Source of the DNA: Candidatus Melainabacteria bacterium
Lineage (GTDB): Bacteria; Cyanobacteriota; Vampirovibrionia; Obscuribacterales; Obscuribacteraceae
Reading direction: 5' to 3'
Assembly: GCA_003963305.1 (NCBI GenBank)
Contig: RXJR01000011.1
Span: 17,152-81,151 of the forward strand
Length of the DNA stretch: 64,000 nt
In this document: one piece after another, positions 11,033-19,802 of the stretch
How positions within the stretch are numbered: position 1 is the stretch's first letter
Layout of the letters: each line of letters opens with the position of its first letter
Made by a program: the position numbers and the translations under genes
The notes under the pieces: model-generated
What the model saw: the letters and a program-made list of their open reading frames with translations, nothing else
Database searches by the model: none
What the model was told of the DNA's origin: nothing

Positions 11033-11248
11033 TCAGCTCGCCAAACGCTGCTCCTGAACCTGGAACTGTTGCTCGAACTGTTGCTGACAATAAGACTCCC
11101 AGTCCATCTGGATCTGAAAAGATTCGACAATAGCAATAGCTTCTCTATTGGCACCTTGATTAAAGAGGTTCTGAAGTTGGCGCCAGTGTTGCATGTTATT
11201 TCTCGTCGTCACAACAGAATCAAATCCTGTCTGCCAGCAGCTCTTCAT
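11033..11248 (-). CDS. NREA small-protein family, member A
   Basis: A 71-residue protein on the minus strand. It aligns with three plus-strand neighbours (12348, 12646, 13011) through a pattern Arg-x3-Gln-x-Trp, then L-NQG-NREA-IVESFQ-QM. Here the core reads NQGANREAIAIVESFQIQM. The tail is Gln-rich. The ATG follows GAGGT at 8 bases. The function is unknown and it looks all-helical. Opposite orientation to the other members means it is not simply part of one operon, which supports a real, maintained family. Confidence 0.75.
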   Translation of the reverse strand: MKSCWQTGFDSVVTTRNNMQHWRQLQNLFNQGANREAIAIVESFQIQMDWESYCQQQFEQQFQVQEQRLAS

Positions 11249-11371
11249 GGGGTGGGACCTCTAGTAAATTAGACGGGGGTGTCTGTCTCAACACGACTAA
11301 ATTACCTGAGAGTTGTTTCTTTTTTGTTACCACGAAGCGCAAAGAACCAAGTTAACACAAAAGCTTTTCAG

Positions 11372-12220
11372 TTAACGCAAAAGCCCCTCGAAACCCTCAA
11401 CATCAGCATGGCTGACCCAAACATCACGAGGATCTTTGCACTCCTTGTAGCCCTGATAAGACGGCAAGCTGTGGCGCTTCACGACAGCGACCTTCTTTGC
11501 CTCCATCGCTTTCGGACCGCCGTTGTTGACACCGGAGTACAAAAACAACGAATTCATCTTGCTGCTCATCTTATCCGTGTCCCATAAATTTAGCTGCAAT
11601 GGCAACGCCGCTACGCTTTTAGGAGTTTGAATGAGAGTGGCAACAATCTGACATGGCTGCTTGGGAAAGAATCCCTCCCCCAGCACAAGAAAGTCTCCTA
11701 CATTCCCTCGACTCACCGGAACAATCGCTCCATTTTGCGTCTTATAAGGAAGTGCGTAACAGGTCGCGTTCCAATTCAAAAACGGACGGATTCCTGTTCT
11801 AACTAACGGCCATTCAGGAATCGACGTTACTTTCAAAAAGTTGAGAGGCGACCCACGACGCACCCAGTCCTGGCAAGTACTCACACCCGTCAGTTTACGC
11901 ACTGGGGAGATAGCACGTACACGCCAATCTGGTGCCTGGGACAGGATAACCATTTGATGGTCAGGCAAATCAACGCTCAAGTAGTCCTTACAGATGCGCA
12001 GGTTAACGCGACGGTGCATTTCAAGTTCATAGCTCAGATCCAGCTCCTCATCCGGCTTCAGAGAGAATGCCTGCCCCGACGGTGCTGCACAAACAGCCGG
12101 GAATGCGACTGCAGCAAAATACGCCATTAACAGGAATCCGAAAACCCTAGCCAGCGCAGTGTTGGTCACGTGTAACCATCTCATCAAAGGAACAAATATC
12201 TTTCCAGCCATTCTAAACAT
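11372..12220 (-). CDS. Secreted or anchored protein of unknown function
   Basis: A 282-residue protein. The N-terminal 45 residues contain a hydrophobic stretch (ARVFGFLLMAYFAAVAF) ending in VCAAP, which fits an export signal preceded by a basic region; the true start could be a later Met. The mature part has five or more Cys, including ICKDY, TCQDW and PCQIV, and no domain I recognise. It ends 123 bases from the start of the divergent-facing small gene. A short imperfect hairpin near its 3' end (AAAGCTTTT...AAAAGC) may act as terminator. Confidence 0.7.
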   Translation of the reverse strand: MFRMAGKIFVPLMRWLHVTNTALARVFGFLLMAYFAAVAFPAVCAAPSGQAFSLKPDEELDLSYELEMHRRVNLRICKDYLSVDLPDHQMVILSQAPDWRVRAISPVRKLTGVSTCQDWVRRGSPLNFLKVTSIPEWPLVRTGIRPFLNWNATCYALPYKTQNGAIVPVSRGNVGDFLVLGEGFFPKQPCQIVATLIQTPKSVAALPLQLNLWDTDKMSSKMNSLFLYSGVNNGGPKAMEAKKVAVVKRHSLPSYQGYKECKDPRDVWVSHADVEGFEGLLR

Positions 12221-12347
12221 ACAACGACTGATTTATCCAAAGAGCGTGCAGCCGCTCGAACTTTCTATTTAATTGTTCGCGCACCCGTTCTCAAATATTT
12301 TTCAGATTTGACCTGTAGATTGATGACACCAAGCAGAGGATAAACGA

Positions 12348-12557
12348 ATGAATCCCTACATCGCGTACCAAGCTTCCCCATCGACCGGCTTCGAACGGTT
12401 ACTGAAAAGAAGGGCGGTAACGCAGCAATGGTCGACGGTTTCGCATCTTTTGACGCTGCGAAAAAATCAGGAAGCAACTGAAATCGTCGCGTCATTTCAA
12501 CGCCAGATGGAACTGCAATCGTCCACCAGTGCGGCACCCAACGACAAAGCAGCTTGA
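12348..12557 (+). CDS. NREA small-protein family, member B
   Basis: A 69-residue protein and the most divergent member. It contains GFERLLKRRAVTQQW and then NQEATEIVASFQRQM, matching the family positions of Arg, Gln-x-Trp, N-EA, IV-SF and QM. The ATG follows AGAGGA at 7-base spacing, a good ribosome site. Its function is unknown. It is first in a run of three plus-strand members. Confidence 0.75.
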   Translation: MNPYIAYQASPSTGFERLLKRRAVTQQWSTVSHLLTLRKNQEATEIVASFQRQMELQSSTSAAPNDKAA

Positions 12558-12645
12558 GTCTAATTAATCTCAAAGCGCCCGAACTTTCCAGAAATTGACA
12601 CACGAAATGACTAAAGTGATGTCATAGCAATTGCGGGAGTAAAAA

Positions 12646-12855
12646 ATGACTGAAGAACTCACTCGCAGACACGACAAAGTAAGCGGTATCCAATCATTGT
12701 TGGCGCGCAGAGCGTCGATGCAATGGACTCACCTGAAAAATTTGATGAACCAGGGCAGCAACCGTGAAGCCGCAGCAATTGTCGAATCGTTCGAAATCCA
12801 AATGAGCCAAGAACAGCACCTGGAACAGCAGGTGGTCGACTTCACCCCTCAATGA
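12646..12855 (+). CDS. NREA small-protein family, member C
   Basis: A 69-residue protein with RRASMQWTHLKNL and then MNQGSNREAAAIVESFEIQM. It lacks the residue between Gln and Trp seen in the other members. The ATG follows GGGAG with good spacing. A clear terminator stands 27 bases after the stop, so it is the end of a short transcript or is transcribed alone. Its function is unknown. Confidence 0.8.
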   Translation: MTEELTRRHDKVSGIQSLLARRASMQWTHLKNLMNQGSNREAAAIVESFEIQMSQEQHLEQQVVDFTPQ

Positions 12856-12881
12856 TTCTACAGACCCTGGAAAAACCTTTT

Positions 12882-12907
12882 AAAGCTGGCAGGCGCCAGC
12901 TTTTTTT
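12882..12907 (+). terminator. Rho-independent terminator after member C
   Basis: A perfect 9-bp stem, AAAGCTGGC with GCCAGCTTT, has loop AGGC and is followed by a run of T (seven counting the stem end). It separates members C and D into different transcripts. Confidence 0.9.
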
Positions 12908-13010
12908 ATTGGGTCAAAATCTTCCCAGTTTTAATGTGCATGTCAGAGAAATGCCAGAATTGGCCATTAGATTAAGGGAACGGAAAGGGACAGCGCGGAG
13001 CGATTCTAAA

Positions 13011-13211
13011 ATGACTAACGAAACAGCAAAAAAGACCGGCTTCCAAAATATGGTTTCGCAGCGCGATTCGATGCAATCCTGGACCCACGTGCGAACGCTC
13101 CTGAACCACGGCATTAACCGGGAAGCCGCCGCAATCGTTGAATCGTTCCAGAGACAAATGGACTTCGAACAGTCTCAGTACGGCGACACTCCAGTACAGG
13201 TGGCTGCATAA
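13011..13211 (+). CDS. NREA small-protein family, member D
   Basis: A 66-residue protein with GFQNMVSQRDSMQSW and LLNHGINREAAAIVESFQRQM. The frame is open back to 12852, but that part covers the terminator and has no family similarity. The ATG at 13011 starts exactly where member C's homology begins and has GCGGAG upstream. Its function is unknown. Confidence 0.78.
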   Translation: MTNETAKKTGFQNMVSQRDSMQSWTHVRTLLNHGINREAAAIVESFQRQMDFEQSQYGDTPVQVAA

Positions 13212-13497
13212 CTTTGCCAGTTGAAAGCTCAGTCGAGACCTGTAAACGTTGAATTAACTCCAGGCATCTATAACTGTTCCACCTCACTTCACGTGGATTT
13301 CACACCAGCCCTCAATAATGAAACTCTCAGCAGAGCGAAATAGCGGCAACCGCCGTAAAAACAAGCTGAGCCAGCGTTTAATCATAGCCACATGAAATGC
13401 ACGCAAACAGGGTGTGTTTCTTTGGGTATGAAACAACTTGGATATATCTTCCCGTTTTAATTCAATTACCGGATGAAACTCCGCAATCGAGTAGCAG

Positions 13498-16200
13498 ATG
13501 CCGCCAGAAATCCCACCTATTAAGAACACCGATGCCGCCCAGCAGATTTCGCAATCTCCGGAAAAGCGCTCAGACCATGGACTGTTAACAGAAGCACTCG
13601 AACTGGCAATCGATACTCTTCCAGGGCGGTCAAAAAATACGGACAGTTCTGGGAAATCGGACTTCGGCGCCGCAGATGCCGCTGCAAGTTTCATAAAATC
13701 CGTACCACTCTTCATGGGACCGGGCAAGGGCATGTTGCTGTCAGCAGCATTGCACGGTCTGGACGAAGTGCATCGGGGTGATACAACGCAAAATCAAGTC
13801 GAAGATTTTGCCCTGGGAAGCGCCAAAGGCGTGGGCACAAAACTACTCATGGATAAATTCGGCGCCGCTCAAGAACTTTCCATGGCAAACAAAGGACTCA
13901 TGATAGGTGGCGGCAGCAGTCTAATCGACAGCACCCTGACCCGCTCTACCTGGACAAATCAAACGACCGGGCAGTTAGACCTGGCGGGCGGCTTCACCAA
14001 AACAGCATTCAACACAGCTTTCGGAGCCGGAGTAGGTATGGCGGCGTTCCCGCTCGGTCATGCCTTCGGAAGTCGAGTCACTCCTGCAGCAGAGAAGTTG
14101 CTCGGCAACACAATCGACAAATCCATAGTTGGCGCCGTCACTACTGGTGGTGCCTTTGGTTTCACTTCAGGTGTTGTTGGTGAATCAGCGGCGCAACTCT
14201 ATTCAGGATCATTCGATCCCCTGGCGATCGCAAGACGTGGCGTCGTCGAAGGGCTGAGCACAGCAGCAGCAGGTGGTGTCGGGCACAGATTCTCAAATCA
14301 ATACGCCCTTAACAAAATCGAAGCCGCAAGAACAGCCGGCATTCAAGCTGAAGCAACGCCTCCACAGACCACAGCGGCAAACGGTCTGGAGGTAACGCCA
14401 ATGCAGACCGCAACGGCAAACGGTCGAGTCGAAACACTGATTGGCAAGGATGGTCCGACTCGCGGCGATAATCTGAATCGCTCAATTACAGAAACGACAG
14501 ATGGCAAAAGCGAGAGCACGAAGACTGCAAAGCTTGACGTAGACAATCGTCCCGCCGGCGAAAGCGACAGAGCCAGAGTGGAAAAAGAGTGGGAGACAAT
14601 AAAACAACTGTCTCCAGAGCAAATCACACATGCAAAAGAAATGGCTCGTCAGGATCTTTCCGAAATTCAAATCGAACCAGGTAAAAGCGCCTGGGATGTA
14701 ATCAACAATGCTTTCAAGACAGGCACTGTTGCCGACCCTGAAGCAGTCATGACGACAATAGCCATGGCGCGAGAGCACTTTTCATCATTGCGCACCGCTG
14801 ATGGTGCAATCATTCCAGACCAGGCAGCTAACTGGGTGCACACGATGGGCGAGCTGGCCAGAGTCGTCCAATACAGCGACCTGGTTCGCAGCACAGCCGT
14901 CAGCCAGAGCGGCGAAACCGACCCTGCAAAAGTTCGCGCCATAGCAGACCAGGCAATGTCGCCTGAGGCAACTAAGCTGGCAATGATCGCTTCTGCCGGT
15001 TCAGACAGCACAAAATCACAGGCCAGTCCCTACATGCGAATGCTCGCGGACGGCACGACTGTGGCTGACAATCTTCCAGCAAATTTCCACACCCATCATC
15101 TCGAAGGCGTGCTAGCAATTGACGGCATTCGAAATCAGATTGGTCTCGCTCCACGAGAGTTCGACCTGGTCAAAAGTGGCATTCTGGCACATCAAGTTGC
15201 GCCACCAGAAACGATTATGGGACTGCTCTACTTCTTCAAAACAAGTGGAGCCGTAAGCGCCATTCAAAAAGCCGCTGAAGCTGGGGACACAAGCAAACTT
15301 GCGCCCTGGGTCCAGGAAGAAATCAAGGCAGATCCACAGTTCCCGCAGAAACTGGGCGACGCGCTCAAACGCGAAACGCGGGTGATGAGAGATCCTGTTG
15401 CAGAAGGAAACACCGGAGAGATAGCACCGCTTGCTAAAGGCATGCCCGTGATCAAGGCAATAGCAGATACAAGCTACTTACTCATGCCTGCCGCAGAAGT
15501 ACCAAAAGGTGCCGAAATTCCGAAAGTAAAAATGACCGCAGACGGCAAAGGTTGGGAACTTGATTTGAACCCTGATGCTCAAATGCTTCTGCGCCTCGCT
15601 GGTGACTCGCACTGGTATGTCGCGCATCAACCGTCGGCTGCCGAGCGGAGCACCATGACACCTGACCAGATCAAATACTTCGACGATTTATGGAAAGTCA
15701 GTCAGGCAGTCTATGCAGGAGATAATGGACAGTACGGCGCACGCGAATCAGTCTACAAGTACGTGGCAGCAATGCGAGGACCGGGCACCACTTTCCATGA
15801 TGGCACCGTCTGGGATTCAATTAACAGCATTGATACAAGCCGCATCGATTCGCGCAGAATACTCGACTCGGCAGGAAGACAGGTCCTGGACGACACCACA
15901 GCCAAAACAGCCCAGGTTTTCGATCGCACCAACGGTACATTCCGGCAAAGAGCTGACCAGGCGCTGATCAAAGCCTTCGATATCAAGACAGAGGGCAAAA
16001 CGCCGGAAGAGATCCAAGCAGAACTTAAACAAATACCATATTACGGACGGCCGATCACTGAAGCTGATTACAAAGAGCAAACGCCTGACTATCAGCAAGC
16101 CATTCGTGTGCGCGCCATTCTCGGTGATGTTGCTCGCAGAGAAGCGGCGATGGATCCGACGAAACCGACCGACAATTTCCAGCCGGTGCGCGCAAAATAA
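13498..16200 (+). CDS. Large 900-residue protein of unknown function
   Basis: Residues 1-60 are polar. Residues about 60-270 are rich in Gly/Ala with small hydrophobic helices (SAALHGLDEVHRGD, GGFTKTAFNTAFGAGVGMAAF, GAVTTGGAFGFTSGVVGE), reminiscent of the Gly-rich pre-toxin regions of large secreted proteins. Residues about 280-350 are a Thr/Ala linker. The rest is an alpha-rich domain with a His cluster FHTHHLEG and a second His in LAHQVAPPE about 50 residues later, possibly metal-binding. There is no signal peptide. A stop codon lies two codons before the ATG, so this is the earliest start; its ribosome site is weak. A small helical protein follows directly. Confidence 0.8.
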   Translation: MPPEIPPIKNTDAAQQISQSPEKRSDHGLLTEALELAIDTLPGRSKNTDSSGKSDFGAADAAASFIKSVPLFMGPGKGMLLSAALHGLDEVHRGDTTQNQVEDFALGSAKGVGTKLLMDKFGAAQELSMANKGLMIGGGSSLIDSTLTRSTWTNQTTGQLDLAGGFTKTAFNTAFGAGVGMAAFPLGHAFGSRVTPAAEKLLGNTIDKSIVGAVTTGGAFGFTSGVVGESAAQLYSGSFDPLAIARRGVVEGLSTAAAGGVGHRFSNQYALNKIEAARTAGIQAEATPPQTTAANGLEVTPMQTATANGRVETLIGKDGPTRGDNLNRSITETTDGKSESTKTAKLDVDNRPAGESDRARVEKEWETIKQLSPEQITHAKEMARQDLSEIQIEPGKSAWDVINNAFKTGTVADPEAVMTTIAMAREHFSSLRTADGAIIPDQAANWVHTMGELARVVQYSDLVRSTAVSQSGETDPAKVRAIADQAMSPEATKLAMIASAGSDSTKSQASPYMRMLADGTTVADNLPANFHTHHLEGVLAIDGIRNQIGLAPREFDLVKSGILAHQVAPPETIMGLLYFFKTSGAVSAIQKAAEAGDTSKLAPWVQEEIKADPQFPQKLGDALKRETRVMRDPVAEGNTGEIAPLAKGMPVIKAIADTSYLLMPAAEVPKGAEIPKVKMTADGKGWELDLNPDAQMLLRLAGDSHWYVAHQPSAAERSTMTPDQIKYFDDLWKVSQAVYAGDNGQYGARESVYKYVAAMRGPGTTFHDGTVWDSINSIDTSRIDSRRILDSAGRQVLDDTTAKTAQVFDRTNGTFRQRADQALIKAFDIKTEGKTPEEIQAELKQIPYYGRPITEADYKEQTPDYQQAIRVRAILGDVARREAAMDPTKPTDNFQPVRAK

Positions 16201-16221
16201 TTGATGAGGACAGCAATAATC

Positions 16222-16413
16222 ATGACTGAACAGCTCGAACAACAATTGTCTTCAGCAAGCACCGAAGAATTGATGCAACGAAAGCGCGAATTAGAAAATG
16301 GCTTGTCCGCGGCCACGATTCATGGAGTCGAGATTCCAGAAGACCTCGCAAACGAATTGCAAGCCACTCAAAACGAGTTAGCCAGACGCTCGAGAGCTGT
16401 TTCTCATACCTGA
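16222..16413 (+). CDS. Small coiled-coil protein
   Basis: A 63-residue, highly charged protein with heptad-like Leu spacing (EELMQRKRELENGL, LANELQATQNELARR). It lies 21 bases after the 900-residue gene and is probably co-transcribed. The ATG at 16222 was preferred over the ATG at 16201 because GAGGA lies before it. It could be a partner of the large protein; that is inference from position. Confidence 0.6.
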   Translation: MTEQLEQQLSSASTEELMQRKRELENGLSAATIHGVEIPEDLANELQATQNELARRSRAVSHT

Positions 16414-16575
16414 AACAAAAGCGAAAGTGGTATTAGATATGGTGCGGACCCTAAAATCCACACTGATCGAGCCTCCAGGTTGATTTTTGTTAATAATACC
16501 GAAACCCTGAATGTGGCATAGTTTCGGAGAAACAGCTTCGCTTGACATCCGGCGCGCTAGCGTGAAAGGATAAAC

Positions 16576-16677
16576 ATGGGGCGCATTCTTGATCTTCTAC
16601 GATCGCAAACGTCGTTGGCGCGACGTGCCCCTGGCGGGATACTAAAGGAACCGAAGGCAAAGAAATTGCCTGCTTGA
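16576..16677 (+). CDS. Candidate 33-residue micro-ORF
   Basis: The ATG follows GAAAGGATAAAC, a good ribosome site at 5-base spacing. The peptide begins MGRILDLLRSQTSLARR and is strongly basic (pI clearly high by eye). It lies in the 330-base gap before the Roadblock/LC7 gene, 66 bases upstream, so it could be a leader peptide or an independent small protein. The evidence is the ribosome site and position only. Confidence 0.4.
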   Translation: MGRILDLLRSQTSLARRAPGGILKEPKAKKLPA

Positions 16678-16743
16678 GCACTTGCGTTCACTGCTTGGCC
16701 GTGACGTACTTGGCTTGCCGTGCAGACACCAGGAGGGTGGTGA

Positions 16744-18582
16744 ATGAACGCGAGATATATTTTGCTTATTCAAAAACAATTTGACGAAGAACTCTCGGAG
16801 CGAGAGACATACGAGCTGCAAGGTTTCCTTGCCGGAAACGAAGCAGCAGCAACGCTTTGCGAAAACCTGCGACGACTCCTTGAAGAATCAGAGAATTTAG
16901 ACTTACCGGAACAACTGAAACCACCAGACGCAGAAAACTTACTGAGAGAGATTCTTTCAGCTATAACCAAAACAGAGTCAAAGTCATGGTTTTCGAAAGT
17001 CAAAAAATTCGTCCGAAACAAGACGAAAATATCAGAGCCCAATATTACACACGCAGATGAATTAGCCGTCTTGCGCAAACACAAGGCAGCAGCGGAGCAT
17101 CGCAGCAGCAAAGCCATGGACGCGCTGCGAAACAAAGTGATTGCTGAAGTTGCGCCTGTCACTTCACATGATGCCGTCAGCCTGGCCGTAGCTATTAAAA
17201 GACGAATGCTGGAACCGACGCCGGCTCCAACGACTGCAACTGGTCCGGCCACGCTTTCAACGGAGACAAGTGCAGTGCTTGAGACGAATCCAGCTCCTAC
17301 GCCCTCAATTTCAGAATCGATGGATCAACTTTTCAGCTCCTCAAATTGGCCCGTTATAGCCCCAGGTGCTGTCGAAACATCACCGGAACAGCTGCCGGAG
17401 TTCAAGCCTCTGAGCACGCCTCCGCCATTCAACACTATCCTGCGAAACAGACTTAACCAACAACAACAACAAGAACAAGAAGAACAACAACAACAGCCCA
17501 GAGAGGAACACCGCCAGAACAACGCTGGCGGAACAGATAACCGAGCCTGGCTCGGCGATGATGAGCCGGTTGCGACTATGCCCGAATTTCCGCGCGGGGA
17601 TCATCTGCAATCGGCTCAAAATCATCCTCCTGAGCAATGGTCCGTCCCTGTTCCAGGTACCTCGGGCCAGATGGAATCGATATGGCAGATGGAGCCGGAG
17701 ACACAAGTACCTGTACCCGTATGGCAAGTAGAACTTGAGGCACAGCTGCCCGAGCCGGAATGGCACATGGATCTGGCAGCACAGGTAAAGCAGATGAAGA
17801 TTGAACCACAAGCACCTCAGCCTACACCGCAACGGGAACAGGATTCACCGAGCCGGCAGACTGAACCACCAATCCAACCTGTAGCTGACAATGTCGACAA
17901 AGCAAGCTCTGCTCCAGTTCCGCATGAAGTCTTAAAGCCGTCCGGATTGATACCAGTTGACGACATAATTGCACACGTCAGTCAGATCTTTGCCGAAGCG
18001 AGCGATACAAAGGAAGACCCGCTTGGATTCTCGTCGGGGCCCTATCCTCAAATCAGCGAAATCGATTTGCGCAAAGCCAGGGCGGCCAGGCTTGCCACTA
18101 ATGACAATACCAGCGAGTCAAGCGGACAAATAAGAGGACTCGGCAAATTCTTGCTCGACGAGCAGTCAGAAGCAGCCATCGGCAACCTTTCCAGCAACAG
18201 CGCGAACCTTTCACATGCACGCATCCTGTCTGACGAAGAGGCGATAGCACTGCAAGAGTGCCTCTCACCAATTGAGAGCCTACAAGGTGTTGCCGGCTGT
18301 ATTGTCCTTGGCTATGACGGCATGATCGTCATGAACACTCTACCGGCTCATGCGGATCAAGACGCTTTGTCAGCCTGGGCACTTCTGACCTACATGAACA
18401 GCCACGAGTTGATCCGAGTGATCGGTCACACAAAACTAAGACAGTTCGTCTCGAGAACTTTCAGCGGATACTTACTGCTCGCCGATTTCGGGCAAGGACT
18501 CCTGCTTGCGGTTAGCGATAATGCATCACGCGAGGCGATTCTCCCCCTGATGAAGAGCATACGAAAAGTTACAGCTGCATAA
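16744..18582 (+). CDS. Roadblock/LC7 protein with anti-sigma-like N-terminus
   Basis: A 612-residue protein. Residues 1-80 resemble the cytoplasmic start of anti-sigma factors (FDEELSERETYELQGFLAG). Residues 80-420 are a low-complexity linker rich in Pro, Glu and Gln, including a poly-Gln tract and repeated WQME/WQVE/WHMD units. Residues about 500-612 are a Roadblock/LC7 domain (VAGCIVLGYDGMIVMNTL, then FSGYLLLADFGQGLLLAVSD). This fold regulates small Ras-like GTPases such as MglA in bacteria. The ATG follows GGAGGGTGGTGA. No GTPase gene is nearby. There is no transmembrane segment, so an anchoring role for the N-terminus is unlikely. Confidence 0.78.
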   Translation: MNARYILLIQKQFDEELSERETYELQGFLAGNEAAATLCENLRRLLEESENLDLPEQLKPPDAENLLREILSAITKTESKSWFSKVKKFVRNKTKISEPNITHADELAVLRKHKAAAEHRSSKAMDALRNKVIAEVAPVTSHDAVSLAVAIKRRMLEPTPAPTTATGPATLSTETSAVLETNPAPTPSISESMDQLFSSSNWPVIAPGAVETSPEQLPEFKPLSTPPPFNTILRNRLNQQQQQEQEEQQQQPREEHRQNNAGGTDNRAWLGDDEPVATMPEFPRGDHLQSAQNHPPEQWSVPVPGTSGQMESIWQMEPETQVPVPVWQVELEAQLPEPEWHMDLAAQVKQMKIEPQAPQPTPQREQDSPSRQTEPPIQPVADNVDKASSAPVPHEVLKPSGLIPVDDIIAHVSQIFAEASDTKEDPLGFSSGPYPQISEIDLRKARAARLATNDNTSESSGQIRGLGKFLLDEQSEAAIGNLSSNSANLSHARILSDEEAIALQECLSPIESLQGVAGCIVLGYDGMIVMNTLPAHADQDALSAWALLTYMNSHELIRVIGHTKLRQFVSRTFSGYLLLADFGQGLLLAVSDNASREAILPLMKSIRKVTAA

Positions 18583-18856
18583 GCAACCTAGAGCCGGAGA
18601 AGCTGACCAGGGGCTAACTTTCGGCTTTAGCGCGCCCACATCACACTGCGCATAAACTGCGGCCGGAAAAATGCGATCTCGTGCAGTCCATTTTGCGGAG
18701 TGTGAAATTTAGCAATATTTCTCAACCTTGTAAAGCTCTTTGCAAACCCGGATTGATAGCGCTCGTCTGGGTTTCGCCCTTTATTGGAATTTGTACTCGA
18801 TACAGAAATACAGCTTTCCTTTACTATTGGGACAGAGTTGCGGAGGTCACCAACTA

Positions 18857-18922
18857 ATGAACAATGACGATAGATTGAACCAAGATGAAGAGCAAGAAAT
18901 TGTCTGCGAAGGCGCTGACTAG
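18857..18922 (+). CDS. Candidate 21-residue acidic micro-ORF
   Basis: The ATG follows a perfect GGAGGT at 9 bases, better than most genes here. The peptide begins MNNDDRLNQDEEQEIV, is very acidic and contains one Cys. It stands alone in the 530-base gap between the Roadblock gene and the next minus-strand gene. The remainder of that gap shows only a weak hairpin at about 18587-18633. The peptide may be a real small protein or a remnant of a longer one. Confidence 0.4.
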   Translation: MNNDDRLNQDEEQEIVCEGAD

Positions 18923-19076
18923 CTCATCTCATTTCGGATAAATCGATTCCATAATCGGGCAAGAATCTGATGGCACCATTTGCGGTGACGTCATTTTTTG
19001 CTTTTTGGCTGACAATCAAGCTCTTCTCAGTGCAGCTTCCAGCTTTATTCTGGTTTTATTCTGGTTTTCTAGTCGG

Positions 19077-19095
19077 AGACGGCAACCTGCCGTCT
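19077..19095 (-). terminator. Possible weak terminator after the TPR protein
   Basis: A perfect 8-bp hairpin, AGACGGCA with TGCCGTCT and a 3-base loop, lies 17 bases after the stop of the minus-strand gene. No T-run follows, so termination there would be inefficient or need Rho. Confidence 0.35.
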
Positions 19096-19112
19096 TGGGG
19101 CACTTAGCCCCC

Positions 19113-19619
19113 TCAACCAAAGCTGACCCTGCCGCCACCGCCGCCTCCACCGTTGAAGCCGCCCCGACTGCCGCGATCAAAGTTATTACCCTGACCAGAG
19201 TAAGTACGGTGCCCGCTGTAGTAGGCCAGACATTGATTGGCATATTCTGCGTATCGACGCAACGTTGCGTCTTTCGATCTCTCTAAAACCCAGCCGTAGT
19301 GCTGCTCAGCGGCAACCGTCTGATTTGTATTTTGATAGCACTGAGCAATGTAATAGTGCACCGTATCGCTGCAGAATCCAGTACTGTCAAGAATCTGAAA
19401 GTCTTTCAAGGCGTCGGCGTAGTTCTTCTTCTGAAAGTATCCAATCGCTTCCTTGAAAGTTGGATTAGCCATCAACTGAGCTTTGGTTGGCTTCTTGCCG
19501 TTCTTACCAACCCTGCTGACAGCCACTCCCGCCTTCAATTGCTTGGCCGCAACGGAAGGTAAAGACCCCGACAAAACGCCAGCCAGAATAACAGTAGTGA
19601 GCAGAACTTGGATTTTCAT
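19113..19619 (-). CDS. Secreted TPR-like protein with glycine-rich tail
   Basis: A 168-residue protein. A signal peptide (MKIQVLLTTVILAGVLSGS, cut near SVAA) is followed by a basic stretch. One to two TPR-like units follow at about residues 55-125 (AIGYFQKKNYADALKDFQIL, YYIAQCYQNTNQTVAAEQHY), and the tail is Gly/Arg/Phe-rich ending in GGGGGGGRVSFG. The ATG at 19619 was chosen because the signal peptide begins there and AAGG lies upstream. It probably works outside the membrane as a binding scaffold. The partner is unknown. Confidence 0.75.
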   Translation of the reverse strand: MKIQVLLTTVILAGVLSGSLPSVAAKQLKAGVAVSRVGKNGKKPTKAQLMANPTFKEAIGYFQKKNYADALKDFQILDSTGFCSDTVHYYIAQCYQNTNQTVAAEQHYGWVLERSKDATLRRYAEYANQCLAYYSGHRTYSGQGNNFDRGSRGGFNGGGGGGGRVSFG

Positions 19620-19802
19620 AGTTACAACCTTGAAGTTATTAATAGGATGCCCAAAAACAGCCAATTAAAACGCCGCTTACAGTCGTCCAGCCCCATCGCC
19701 GCTTGGTTTTGCACACCAGGAGAGCCTCTTGAAGACTATTGAAAAAGTCTTAATTCGAACACTTATTGTAAGCTGTAGGCGACAACATCGGGAGGTCGAC
19801 TT

